Part shown: positions 1-8,977 of the stretch, piece by piece | How positions within the stretch are numbered: the first letter of the stretch is position 1 | Layout of the letters: each line of letters opens with the position of its first letter | Source: Bacteroidales bacterium | GTDB taxonomy: Bacteria > Bacteroidota > Bacteroidia > Bacteroidales > Marinilabiliaceae | NCBI GenBank assembly: GCA_017417385.1 | Contig: JAFPZF010000058.1 | Location: 27,031 to 91,030 of the forward strand | Direction of reading: 5' to 3' | Length of the DNA stretch: 64,000 bases | Made by a program: the position numbers and the translations under genes | Notes under the pieces: generated by a model | The model's database searches: none | Told to the model about the DNA's origin: nothing | Seen by the model: the letters and a program-made list of their open reading frames with translations, nothing else

Positions 1-222
1 GGCGAAAGGGAGAAAATTTAAAAATTTAACGGGTGGTAAGTTTCAGACTGAAATTGAATGATAGGTGAAACGCGGGAGACGTTAAGTAATCATTATTTAA
101 ATTGAAGAAAAAATTATGCAATGGCGGTTACAATCTGTTGAGAAAGTATATATCTTTGTTAAAACGAATAAGGGCGTAACAACCTGGAAATTCAATCAAA
201 CAACACATAATAAAACTACACA
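1..222. other. Upstream region of susC
   Basis: No gene is visible here. The stretch is AT-rich and holds a short perfect palindrome, TTTCAGACTGAAA, near 42-54, and a -7-like box described separately. No regulator or anti-sigma gene for the SusC/SusD pair is seen; it may lie upstream of the window. Confidence 0.5.
151..158 (+). promoter_or_regulatory. Putative -7 box for susC
   Basis: TATCTTTG matches the Bacteroides sigma-ABfr -7 consensus TAnnTTTG exactly and sits 64 bases before the susC start. No convincing TTTG-type -33 element lies 19-21 bases upstream, so this is only a candidate. Confidence 0.4.
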
Positions 223-3200
223 ATGGGCATGAGAATAGTACGAAAGTCCGTATTGGGGTTGGCGTTAGCAGGGGCGTTTGGCTCGTCGGCTACGCTGGCT
301 TTCGGTCAGGACGGCAAGGTGACTATCACTGGAACGGTGCTCGACAACGTAGGCACGCCGGTCGTAGGAGCGGCGGTAGTCGAGCAGGGTACGACGAACG
401 GAACAGTGACGGACGTAGACGGCCGTTACTCGGTCACGGTGTCGCAGGGCGCGACGTTGACGGTATCATTCTTAGGGTATGAGACCGTGAGCCAGGCGTT
501 GAACGGGACGGACAAGCTGGACTTCACGATTTTCGAGGAGAGCAGTGAGCTGGACGAGTTGATAGTCGTCGGATACGGAATGCAGAAGAAGAGCGACGTG
601 ACGGGCTCAGTGACGTCGATCAGCAAGGACAGGCTGGAGAACTTGCCGGTTACGAACGTGCTGCAGGCGGTACAGGGAGCAGCAGCGGGTGTCACGATCA
701 CGCAGGGGTCGTCAATACCAGGTGATGCGCCGACGGCACTCGTCCGTGGTAGGAACTCAATCAATGCGTCGACGGGTCCATACGTAGTCGTCGATGGAGT
801 GCCAATCAACAATGCAGACGGGTCGTTGAACGACATCAACCCGAACGATATAGAGAGTGTCGAGATCTTGAAGGATGCATCAGCGACCGCTATTTATGGT
901 ACGAACGGTGCGAACGGTGTCATCCTCGTGACGACGAAGCATGGCAAGAGCGGCAAGGCTCAGGTACGATATGCAGGCTATGCCGGTGTCGAGGGCTTTG
1001 CGAAGAAGCTCGAGTTCTGTGATGGTGCACAGATCACGCAGAGGTATAAGGACTACGTAGCTCAGAACAAGGGCGAGACGATGTACAACGAATACGTCAA
1101 GAACATCTATGAGGCAGACAACCAGAAGGCTGGCAAGGAGATAGACTGGGTCTATGACGAGGTGTCTAGGACGGGTGTCATCCAGAGCCACAACATCTCC
1201 ATCAGCGGAGGTACGGAGGACGTCAACTACTACATATCTGGAGACTTCTTTGCAAACAGGGGTGTCTTGAAGGGGTATGACTACAAGCGTTACTCGTTGA
1301 GAACCAACATCGATGCAGACGTCACGAAGTGGTTGACAATCGGTACGAACACATACATCGTCAGCCACAACAGAGATGGCGGCAGGGTCAGCCTCGTCAT
1401 GGCTGAGGCGATGAGTCCATACGGCAGGATGTATGAGGAGGACGGCAGCCTCTGCCAGTACCCGATGTATTCAGAGTCTCTTTTCTACAACCCGTTGCGA
1501 TATGCGGGCGAGGATCATGAGAGGCGTCAGTGGAACGTCCACTTGAACGGCTACGGCAGGTTGAAGTTCGGCGGTTTCACGCAGGCGCTCGAGGGACTCG
1601 AGTACAAGTACAACTTTGGCTACGCGTACGTCCCGAGGAGGGAGGCATACTATGACGGAGCGGAGCAGAACAACCTGAATGGTTACGCATGGTCGAGGAA
1701 TGCAGAGACTCAGAGCTACACATCGGAGAACATCCTCTCGTACAACAAGGTGATTGCGGACATCCACTCAATCGGATTGACAGGACTGTATGCAGCATCG
1801 AGGAAGAAGTACAACGAGTTCACGAACAGCTCGAGCAAGTTCATCAATGACGAGCTAAGCTGGCACAAGATGAGCGGTGGCGAGACTCAGACATCGGACA
1901 CGTACACCGACCTTCACACGACGACGTCAATAATGGGTCGTCTGAATTACAGCTTTGACAGCAGGTATTTGTTGACAGTATCAGTAAGACGAGATGGTTC
2001 GTCAGTATTCGGAGCGAACAACAAGTATGGAACATTCCCGTCGTTGGCACTCGGATGGAACATCTACAATGAGAGTTTCATGGAGAGCATGAGCGATGCG
2101 ATCAGCAACATGAAGTTGCGTTTGAGCTTTGGTAAGGCAGGAAATGAGGCTATCAGCGTCTACGAGACGATCAGCAAGATGAGCCAGGGGACACTGGCGA
2201 TGGACGGACAGTCGAGGACGGCGTTGTGGCCGAACAGCAGGATGGGAAACAACGACTTGAGCTGGGAGACGACGAAGACGTTCAACATCGGTCTTGACTT
2301 CGGGTTCCTGAATCAGAGGTTCAATGGAACGATTGACTTCTACAAGAGCAAGACGACAGACTTGTTGCTGCAGCGCAACTTGCCGAAGCTCTCAGGCTAC
2401 AACAACGTGTATGCAAACATGGGTGAGACGGCGAACACAGGTCTTGAGTTCACGATCAACTCGAAGAATCTCCAGATAGACGACTTCTCTTGGACGACGA
2501 ACCTCGTATTCTCATGGAACAAGAACGAGATCAAGGAACTCTATGGTGACGGCAAGGATGACAGGGGTAACAGGTGGTTCATAGGTGAGCCGATCTCAGT
2601 CATCTTCGACTACACGAAGGTAGGCATCTGGCAGGAGGACGAGATAGCAGCTGGTCTGCATAAGAACTGGGATCCGGAGGCAGAGGCAGGCGACGTGAAG
2701 CTTGCAGACCTGAACAAGGACGGCAAGATTGACGATGACGACAGGAGCATACTTGGTCAGACGACGCCGAAATGGACAGGCGGTATGACGAACACGTTTG
2801 CATACAAGGGCTTGTCGTTGAGCATCTTCTTCCAGACGGCACAGGGCCACAAGAGGAACAACTCATTGCTAGCGATGGCGAGTGACGAGATGGGTCGAAG
2901 GAATTCGACGACCGAGGTAGGCTACTGGACGCCGGAGAACAAGAGCAACGAGTATCGTTCGCTGAGCAAGACGTCTAACAGGCATGGATATGGATATCCG
3001 TGTGATGCTGGCTACACACGACTGAAGGACATCACGCTCAACTACGTACTGCCGAACTCGATAACCGAGAAGATGGGCGTAGCAGCGATGAACGTATATG
3101 CGAGCGGCAGGAACCTGGCGACCTTCACAGACTGGAAGGGATGGGATCCAGAGGCTGACATAGCACAGCGCGGTCACAGTGGTGACGGAAACAACTACCC

Positions 3201-3246
3201 GATGACACGTTCGTTTGTCATAGGATTGAACATCACGTTTAAGTAA
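223..3246 (+). CDS. SusC/RagA-family TonB-linked outer membrane transporter
   Basis: A 1007-aa protein of usual SusC length. It imports glycan fragments across the outer membrane using TonB energy, together with the SusD lipoprotein encoded next. A signal peptide (residues 1-28, ending ATLAFGQ) precedes a carboxypeptidase-D-like regulatory domain (about 32-105), a TonB-box-like segment (LDELIVVGYG) and a plug domain with the hallmark DASATAIYG-GANGVILVTT motif near residues 220-237. The rest is a beta-barrel ending in LNITFK. Start: ATG at 223, although the ATG six bases later (MRIVRK) is equally possible. susD follows after 14 bases, so the two form an operon. The glycan cannot be told from the sequence. 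Family assignment is secure; the substrate is unknown. Confidence 0.95.
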   Translation: MGMRIVRKSVLGLALAGAFGSSATLAFGQDGKVTITGTVLDNVGTPVVGAAVVEQGTTNGTVTDVDGRYSVTVSQGATLTVSFLGYETVSQALNGTDKLDFTIFEESSELDELIVVGYGMQKKSDVTGSVTSISKDRLENLPVTNVLQAVQGAAAGVTITQGSSIPGDAPTALVRGRNSINASTGPYVVVDGVPINNADGSLNDINPNDIESVEILKDASATAIYGTNGANGVILVTTKHGKSGKAQVRYAGYAGVEGFAKKLEFCDGAQITQRYKDYVAQNKGETMYNEYVKNIYEADNQKAGKEIDWVYDEVSRTGVIQSHNISISGGTEDVNYYISGDFFANRGVLKGYDYKRYSLRTNIDADVTKWLTIGTNTYIVSHNRDGGRVSLVMAEAMSPYGRMYEEDGSLCQYPMYSESLFYNPLRYAGEDHERRQWNVHLNGYGRLKFGGFTQALEGLEYKYNFGYAYVPRREAYYDGAEQNNLNGYAWSRNAETQSYTSENILSYNKVIADIHSIGLTGLYAASRKKYNEFTNSSSKFINDELSWHKMSGGETQTSDTYTDLHTTTSIMGRLNYSFDSRYLLTVSVRRDGSSVFGANNKYGTFPSLALGWNIYNESFMESMSDAISNMKLRLSFGKAGNEAISVYETISKMSQGTLAMDGQSRTALWPNSRMGNNDLSWETTKTFNIGLDFGFLNQRFNGTIDFYKSKTTDLLLQRNLPKLSGYNNVYANMGETANTGLEFTINSKNLQIDDFSWTTNLVFSWNKNEIKELYGDGKDDRGNRWFIGEPISVIFDYTKVGIWQEDEIAAGLHKNWDPEAEAGDVKLADLNKDGKIDDDDRSILGQTTPKWTGGMTNTFAYKGLSLSIFFQTAQGHKRNNSLLAMASDEMGRRNSTTEVGYWTPENKSNEYRSLSKTSNRHGYGYPCDAGYTRLKDITLNYVLPNSITEKMGVAAMNVYASGRNLATFTDWKGWDPEADIAQRGHSGDGNNYPMTRSFVIGLNITFK

Positions 3247-3260
3247 GAGAGAGAAAGAAG

Positions 3261-4934
3261 ATGAAAAGAATCTCAATATGCAAGGCGGCAGTTGCCGTCA
3301 TGGCTGCGGCGGCGTTTACAAGCTGCGGGGACAGCTTTCTTGACGAGGAGTTGTACTCGTCGTATGGGGCGGGCGTCAAGGACATCAATGCAAAGATCGT
3401 CGGACTACACAGGCAGTTTGCGGCGATAGGAGGCTGGAGTGACCGTCAGGGCTTTGTCGGTTGCTGGCAGGATGGAACAGACGTTGGCGCACCGGGTTCC
3501 ACGGAGGGAGTCGAGGTCCCGTTCTACCAGTATGCAGACCTGAACTCAGAGAACAGGGGAGTGTCGTACTACTGGGAGGCGCTCTATGACATAATAGGTA
3601 GTGCGAACATCGTGATCAACGATGCCAATGTGGATGCGGCGAGCAAGGCAGAGGCGGAGTTCTTCAGGGCATACGCATACAATCAGCTGGTCACGTTGTG
3701 GGGTCCGGTGCCTCTATTGACAGAGAATCAGGCGAGTCCGCGAACAAACTACACGCGTAATCCGGTGGCGGAGGTAGATGCCGTCATCAAGGCAGACCTA
3801 CAGGATGCAATTGCCAACCTGCCGGAGGTAGATAAGACCGTCACTGAGAGCAGGATCAACAAGGACTGTGCTCGAATGCTGGCAGCGGACGCATACCTCA
3901 GGATGGGGTTGCCTGCAGAGGCAGAGGCCGTCATCACACCGACCATCGAGGGCGGGAACTACAAGCTCATCGAGAAGAGGTATGGCAAGTTCACGAGTGA
4001 GGCAGGCGACTACTACTCAGACATGTTCAGGTGGGGCAATGAGAGGCGTTCTCAGGGCAACACAGAGGGAATCTGGATTTTCCAGATGGAATATGAGCGC
4101 GATGTAGTCGGAGGAACGATAGGAGCGCCACAGCAGAGGCGTAACTGGGTAGCGGCGTTCCACAAGATCAACGGAATGCAGAATGCCGACTCACTTGGTG
4201 GACGTGGTAACGGTCGATTGAGGCTGAGCAACTACGTCAAGTACTACGTCTTTGGCAAGGGCGACATCAGGAACTCGAACCACAACATCAGGAGGCAGCT
4301 CTGGTATAACAAGCCGGGCTTCTCGGCAACGCTGAATGTCGATGCAGAGGGCTTCGTAGTTGACGCAGGCACACCGGGCTCGACAGAGATCACCGTCAAG
4401 ACGGGCGATCTGGCACACTGGAGGAGGTCTGACACGCTTGAGGTCATGTATCCTCACACGACGAAGTGGGGTGGTTATGACACGACGGACGACTTCGGCT
4501 GGGCCCTTATCAAGGACTGGCCAGTGATGAGGCTTGCGGAGGCATATCTGTTCAGGGCAGAGGCACGCATCAAGCAGGGCAAGACCTCGGAGGCAGCAGC
4601 GGACATCAACGTATTGCGTGACAGGGCCTTCAAGGAGTACAGGGAGAAGACCGGCAATGCAGATGCGGGCAAGGTCACAGCAGCAGACATGACGATCGAC
4701 TTCCTCCTCGACGAGCGAATCAGGGAGATGGTAGGCGAGGAGAACAGGCGTTACACGCTCGTACGTACTGGCAAGCTGGCTGAGAGGGTCAAGTACATGC
4801 AGCAGATCGAGACGGCTCCAGCCAACAAGATCATCACAGGATTTGACGAGAAGAAGCACGTCTTGCTGCCAATCCCGTTGAGCGAGATCCAGCTCAACAA
4901 GGATGCTAACCTGGAGCAGAATCCGGGCTACTAA
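3261..4934 (+). CDS. SusD/RagB-family surface glycan-binding lipoprotein
   Basis: A 557-aa partner of the SusC transporter, expected to sit on the cell surface as a lid over the barrel and to bind the glycan. The signal peptide ends in a lipobox (AFTSC, Cys22), followed by the acidic residues typical of surface-exposed Bacteroidota lipoproteins. The body shows the helical SusD pattern, with AEAYLFRAEARIKQG in the TPR-like part and a typical C-terminal segment (LLPIPLSEIQLNKD). No further polysaccharide-utilisation genes follow; a terminator comes directly after. The pair is therefore either the end of a locus whose enzymes lie upstream of the window, or an isolated pair. Confidence 0.95.
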   Translation: MKRISICKAAVAVMAAAAFTSCGDSFLDEELYSSYGAGVKDINAKIVGLHRQFAAIGGWSDRQGFVGCWQDGTDVGAPGSTEGVEVPFYQYADLNSENRGVSYYWEALYDIIGSANIVINDANVDAASKAEAEFFRAYAYNQLVTLWGPVPLLTENQASPRTNYTRNPVAEVDAVIKADLQDAIANLPEVDKTVTESRINKDCARMLAADAYLRMGLPAEAEAVITPTIEGGNYKLIEKRYGKFTSEAGDYYSDMFRWGNERRSQGNTEGIWIFQMEYERDVVGGTIGAPQQRRNWVAAFHKINGMQNADSLGGRGNGRLRLSNYVKYYVFGKGDIRNSNHNIRRQLWYNKPGFSATLNVDAEGFVVDAGTPGSTEITVKTGDLAHWRRSDTLEVMYPHTTKWGGYDTTDDFGWALIKDWPVMRLAEAYLFRAEARIKQGKTSEAAADINVLRDRAFKEYREKTGNADAGKVTAADMTIDFLLDERIREMVGEENRRYTLVRTGKLAERVKYMQQIETAPANKIITGFDEKKHVLLPIPLSEIQLNKDANLEQNPGY

Positions 4935-4955
4935 TCGAATTTAGTTTCTGTTGTT

Positions 4956-4992
4956 TTAAGGGAGCTTTCCGGGAGGGAGGCTCCCTTTTTTA
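4956..4992 (+). terminator. Rho-independent terminator after susD
   Basis: An inverted repeat (AAGGGAGC at 4958-4965 against GCTCCCTT at 4980-4987) is followed by a T tract. It lies 24 bases after the susD stop codon and would end the susC-susD transcript. Confidence 0.85.
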
Positions 4993-5010
4993 GGGGTGAT
5001 AGAGAGAATA

Positions 5011-5140
5011 TGAGGTAGGTTGGAGGTAGGTTGGAGGTAGGTTGGAGGTAGGTTGGAGGTAGGTTGGAGGTAGGTTTGAGGTAGGTTTGAGATAGGTTCA
5101 AGGTAGGTTGGAGGTAGGTTCAAGGTAGCATCGAGGTAGG
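5011..5140. repeat. 11-bp tandem repeat (about 12 units)
   Basis: Direct repeats of an 11-bp unit, GAGGTAGGTTG. The first five or six copies are almost perfect. Later ones drift (GAGGTAGGTTT, AAGGTAGGTTG, AAGGTAGCATC). The array lies between the susD terminator and the next gene. Eleven bases is close to one helical turn, so the G-rich face recurs on one side of the DNA. Function unknown. Confidence 0.9.
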
Positions 5141-5309
5141 GGGGATGAAGGTGTCGAGGAGCGGACGCAATAAGCGTTTTGAAAGGGAGCAAGAAGAAGA
5201 AATATCGGTAGGAGCATGCAGTATGCTGAGTATTGTGTATATTTGTATAACAAACAGAGAAACGGCTAAAAGGTCGAAATAGAAGAACAGCGAAAGAGCA
5301 CATTAAACA

Positions 5310-5951
5310 ATGGGAGCAGGAAAGTATATAATAGCTATCATCGTCTTGTTCATAAAAATAGGAGTACTGAATGCACAAGTCAGTGACTATTATACAGACA
5401 GTGTTGCATACGATTTGCTCAACAAGTGCATCAAAAAGCGCAGAGTCTACCCAAAATACAAGTATAAGAAAGACTATTTCAAAGACGTAAAACTGCACAC
5501 AATACCGCTTTGCACCATAGTCAATGATAGTCTGCAAGTACTGCATGGAGTGACACCGTATTTAATAGTGATTTCAAAAGACGATAAGTATGTAGGAGTC
5601 ATAGATACGGACGACAAAGGCAATAGCTATATTGACGTCGATTTTAGATTTAAGTATATCTTAAAGATGTGGCCCATTTGGCGACTGATAGAATCTGGGG
5701 AGATATGGATATGCAATGTAGCAGGGATTAACGAGACTATAGTATTTACATATCATGACAACAAAATAAAGCGTCTGAATGTAGAAAAAATACCCGTAAA
5801 TGACAGAGGAAGCGTCTCGATAGACTCATTTATCGAATATATCGAGGAGTATCAGTATCCGGAGCCGCTCTTATACAAGAAAGACGCGGACCAAAACAGT
5901 TGGTGGAAACTGCGAGAATACCTTAGGGAGCGGTCAATAGCATACGATTAG
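5310..5951 (+). CDS. Hypothetical exported protein
   Basis: A 213-aa protein that I do not recognise. It begins with a hydrophobic signal peptide (residues 5-22, cleavage probably after NA in GVLNAQ), so it is likely periplasmic. There is no lipobox Cys and no further membrane segment. It is rich in Tyr, Lys and Asp. Base composition is clearly more AT-rich than in neighbouring genes, with AAA, ATA and TAT codons common, which fits an acquired gene. The next gene, also unknown and AT-rich, starts 78 bases later and may be co-transcribed. The start at 5310 is the first ATG before the signal peptide. Confidence 0.6.
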   Translation: MGAGKYIIAIIVLFIKIGVLNAQVSDYYTDSVAYDLLNKCIKKRRVYPKYKYKKDYFKDVKLHTIPLCTIVNDSLQVLHGVTPYLIVISKDDKYVGVIDTDDKGNSYIDVDFRFKYILKMWPIWRLIESGEIWICNVAGINETIVFTYHDNKIKRLNVEKIPVNDRGSVSIDSFIEYIEEYQYPEPLLYKKDADQNSWWKLREYLRERSIAYD

Positions 5952-6029
5952 GAGACAGTCGAAACGGCGTTGGTTGATGAGGAGACATACGTTGAATAGC
6001 AAGAATAAGCAGAATAGAAGATAGAGGAA

Positions 6030-6674
6030 ATGACAAAAGAGCAGATAGTCTTGGAGAGTGACGGGACGTCAGGAATGCCAAAGTTTTCGCTTGCGTATGG
6101 TGAGGGCTTGCACGTTTTTGCAAGTCGTCGTGAAGGCGATGGAGTGCAGTTCGTTGCAAATAATCGAGAAGAACTGCATTGTAGGAAAGAGCCAGTATGG
6201 GTGGAATGTGTCAGGAGGTACACGAGTGATGATATTTCGCTAATAAACAACAACATAGACGAGTTTAGGAGATATGGGTTGCTTACGTACATTAAAGGGA
6301 AAGTAAGGAAGGAAGATATGTATTGTCTGGAGTCTGGCGAGGTAAGGCTTTTGAACACGATCATGAGTAGATTGAGGGGCGTTGATTTTATAGAGATAAA
6401 CACAGCAGGTCTATGTCATGATAGCATAAGAAAGCTGTTGGATTACGTTTTGAGAGACATAAATCACAATAAAGTTGCATACATCATTGTGACATACAGA
6501 GATGACATGGCGGGGGCTTGTGCCCCGATACAAATTTGCGAGAAAAGCATTCCTAAAGTGATAGACCTAATCGAGAGAGTTCCGCAGAGCAATAGACAAG
6601 ACGCAAAGGTAAGAAAACAGAGCAATACGATATTACATACATTCAGGAAACTGTTTTGGCGGGGAGGAAAATAG
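6030..6674 (+). CDS. Hypothetical protein
   Basis: A 214-aa protein without a signal peptide, membrane segment or motif that I can name. The C-terminus is basic (about the last 25 residues, ending FWRGGK). It follows the exported hypothetical gene by 78 bases on the same strand and shares its AT-rich composition, so the two may be one transferred pair. It might be intact or a diverged remnant. Confidence is limited to its being a real reading frame, based on length and the lack of an alternative. Confidence 0.5.
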   Translation: MTKEQIVLESDGTSGMPKFSLAYGEGLHVFASRREGDGVQFVANNREELHCRKEPVWVECVRRYTSDDISLINNNIDEFRRYGLLTYIKGKVRKEDMYCLESGEVRLLNTIMSRLRGVDFIEINTAGLCHDSIRKLLDYVLRDINHNKVAYIIVTYRDDMAGACAPIQICEKSIPKVIDLIERVPQSNRQDAKVRKQSNTILHTFRKLFWRGGK

Positions 6675-6936
6675 AACGAAACGCGAATAGAGTTGCACAG
6701 GAGGGTGAGGAAGCGGAGAGGAATAGGAGGCGACTGGTTGACATAAGAGAGGGCGTGGGTAATACAAGAGTGACTGATGAAGTGCGGGCAGAAGGGACTT
6801 ACAATGCAGGGATTCTTCAAGGAAGGGTTGATAGCCATAAGTCGCAAGTCATACGCAGGAACAGCCTTCCACGCTCGTGGGGTCTACAACCGCGACATCA
6901 GCACGTTCGCGGAGGAGCAGAGTTTAGATTATAGTC
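6675..6936. other. Gap with no confident gene
   Basis: Two short overlapping + strand reading frames occur here. The better one is 6804-6974, 56 residues starting MQGFFKEGLIAISRKS. Neither shows a recognisable domain, and the 56-residue frame runs through the promoter of the next gene. This may be the decayed 3' part of a former gene. Confidence 0.4.
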
Positions 6937-6968
6937 TTTGCTTAATTTGCGGAAAATGTATAATTTCG
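6937..6968 (+). promoter_or_regulatory. Putative promoter of the PASTA-rluD-ddl gene run
   Basis: TTTG at 6937-6940, a 20-base spacer and TAATTTCG at 6961-6968 fit the Bacteroides pattern TTTG-N19-21-TAnnTTTG with one mismatch in the -7 box. The start codon of the PASTA gene is 22 bases further on. Confidence 0.6.
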
Positions 6969-6990
6969 CTTTGAGAAGAGTAATACGGAT

Positions 6991-7797
6991 ATGAATTTTC
7001 TAAGATTTCTGATATCTAAGACGTTCTGGATACAGGTGGCGATAGCGGTGGCGGCGATTGTCGGGTTGCTATCAGCGACGACGTTGATACTGTCGGCATA
7101 TACGAACAAGGGCAGGACGATAATCGTCCCGAGCATAATAGGGAGGACGCAGGCTGAGGTAGCCAAGGAGCTGAAGAACAGTGATTTGGATCTCGTCCTT
7201 GTGGATTCCGTCTATAATCTCGAGGCACGTCCCGGGGCGATAGTAGATCAGGAGCCGGCGGCAGGGAAGAAGGTGAAGAAGGGGAGGACTCTGTACGTCA
7301 CGATCAATGCCTTCGGACGTGAGATGACGACTATGCCGGACGTAGTGAGCAACTCGTCGGACAGAGAGGCGATGGCGATACTGGCGACGGCGGGACTGAA
7401 AGTCGGGAAGCTCGAGCACAGGCCGCATCCGCATAATGGGCTCGTACTGGAGGCCAAGGTCAATGGCGAAGAGGTCAAGCCCGGGGAGAGAATCCCGAAG
7501 GGAACAGTCGTGGACCTCGTAGTAGGCGAGGGCAACGGGAATGTGGAGGCGCTAGTCGGAGACTACAAGGGGCTGACGCTTGACGATGCCGGGACGAGCA
7601 TCAGGAACTGCAAGTTGAACGTCGGGCGAGTCATATATGACGAGACAGTCGTCACAGCTGGCGACACGTTGGCGTCGGTCGTATATAAGCAGTCGCCAAA
7701 GGCGTCTGACAAGGTCGGTGTGCAGGTCGGCATGGAAGTGGACCTCTGGATGACGATGGACATGACGAAAGTCTATCCGGCGGGAGAAGAGGAGTAG
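6991..7797 (+). CDS. PASTA-domain membrane protein
   Basis: A 268-aa protein with one N-terminal membrane helix (about residues 11-33) followed by three PASTA repeats (roughly 40-105, 110-180 and 185-258). The second and third are each introduced by a VV- or LVGD-type segment. PASTA repeats bind peptidoglycan stems or fragments in kinases and penicillin-binding proteins. Here there is no kinase domain, so the protein is probably a cell-wall-anchored periplasmic factor of unknown role. It begins a run with RluD and D-Ala-D-Ala ligase, an order I recognise from other Bacteroidales. Confidence 0.85.
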   Translation: MNFLRFLISKTFWIQVAIAVAAIVGLLSATTLILSAYTNKGRTIIVPSIIGRTQAEVAKELKNSDLDLVLVDSVYNLEARPGAIVDQEPAAGKKVKKGRTLYVTINAFGREMTTMPDVVSNSSDREAMAILATAGLKVGKLEHRPHPHNGLVLEAKVNGEEVKPGERIPKGTVVDLVVGEGNGNVEALVGDYKGLTLDDAGTSIRNCKLNVGRVIYDETVVTAGDTLASVVYKQSPKASDKVGVQVGMEVDLWMTMDMTKVYPAGEEE

Positions 7798-7850
7798 GAA
7801 CAAGGGGAGAAGAATAGAAGAATAGAAGGAACGAAGGGGAGAAGAATAGA

Positions 7851-8939
7851 ATGGAGGACGGAGGACGTCAGATAGATGAGGAGATAGACCTCGAGGAAGG
7901 CCTTGAAGATGAGGGTTTTGACTATGAGGGCGGTGGAGGCTCGCAGTATGAGCATTACCGTTTTGTGGCCGATCCCAATCAGGGGCTGATGCGAGTAGAT
8001 AGGTTCGTCGTCGAGCACGTCGCACACACGTCGCGGACGAAGGTGCAGGAGGCGGCGGACGCTGGGAACATACTGATAAACGGAGTGGCGGTCAAGTCGT
8101 CGACGAAGGTGAAGCCTGGGGACGTCATAACCGTCATGATGAGTTATCCTCGTCGGGAGGAGGAGATAATCCCGGAGGACATACCGATAGACATAGTCTA
8201 TGAGGACGACGACGTCCTCGTCGTCAACAAGGCGGCTGGGATGTGCGTACATCCAGGCTTTGGGAATATGACGGGCACACTAGTCAATGCCCTCGCGTAT
8301 CACCTCAGGGGGCTGCCGATGTTTGCGGATAAGGCCGACATGCGTCCTGGACTCGTCCACAGGATAGACAAGGACACGAGCGGACTACTCGTCGTCGCGA
8401 AGACAGAGTCGGCGAAGATGGACTTGGCGGCACAGTTCTTCAAGAAGACCACAGAGCGGACATACGTCGCGCTAGTCTGGGGGACGCCTGACCCGAAGAA
8501 CGGGACCATAGTCGGGAACATCGGTCGGAGCGTCAGGGACAGGAAAGTCATGGACGTGTATCCCGAGGACAGCGGAATCGGCAAGCATGCCGTCACGCAC
8601 TACGAGACCATAGAGCCAATCAGCTATGTCTCTCTCGTCAGATGTCGGCTAGAGACAGGGAGGACGCACCAGATCAGGGCACACATGAGGCACATCGGGC
8701 ATCCGCTGTTTGCCGACGCGCATTATGGCGGTGACGTCGTGCTCAGGGGGCAGAACAACGGGCAGTATCGACAGTTCGTCGGGAACTTGCTGAGGGACTT
8801 CCATCGACAGGCGCTGCATGCGCAGACGCTAGGCTTCAGGCATCCGAGGACAGGCGAGATGATGAGGTTCGGGTCCGAGATAGCGAGCGACATGACCGAG
8901 TGCATAGAGCGGTGGCGGAAGTATGCGATGAGCATATAG
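7851..8939 (+). CDS. rluD: RluA/RluD-family 23S rRNA pseudouridine synthase
   Basis: A 362-aa cytoplasmic enzyme that converts uridines of large-subunit rRNA to pseudouridine. After an acidic N-terminal extension of about 40 residues come an S4 RNA-binding domain (about 45-105) and the catalytic domain. The latter carries the signature HRIDKDTSGLL, with the catalytic Asp, and the family motif GRTHQIRAHM. The acidic extension is longer than in the E. coli enzyme. The exact target sites (1911, 1915 and 1917 for true RluD) cannot be proved from sequence alone. The PASTA gene lies 53 bases upstream and ddl 38 bases downstream. Confidence 0.88.
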   Translation: MEDGGRQIDEEIDLEEGLEDEGFDYEGGGGSQYEHYRFVADPNQGLMRVDRFVVEHVAHTSRTKVQEAADAGNILINGVAVKSSTKVKPGDVITVMMSYPRREEEIIPEDIPIDIVYEDDDVLVVNKAAGMCVHPGFGNMTGTLVNALAYHLRGLPMFADKADMRPGLVHRIDKDTSGLLVVAKTESAKMDLAAQFFKKTTERTYVALVWGTPDPKNGTIVGNIGRSVRDRKVMDVYPEDSGIGKHAVTHYETIEPISYVSLVRCRLETGRTHQIRAHMRHIGHPLFADAHYGGDVVLRGQNNGQYRQFVGNLLRDFHRQALHAQTLGFRHPRTGEMMRFGSEIASDMTECIERWRKYAMSI

Positions 8940-8977
8940 AAGAATAAACAAAGGAAAAGATATATCACACAGAATAT

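Noticed and set aside
4956..5546. Minus-strand 196-residue frame with a repeated NLPPTYLQPTS peptide
   Set aside because: The peptide repeat is only the 11-bp DNA repeat read three units at a time (33 bases). The frame overlaps the terminator of susD and the start of a more credible + strand gene.
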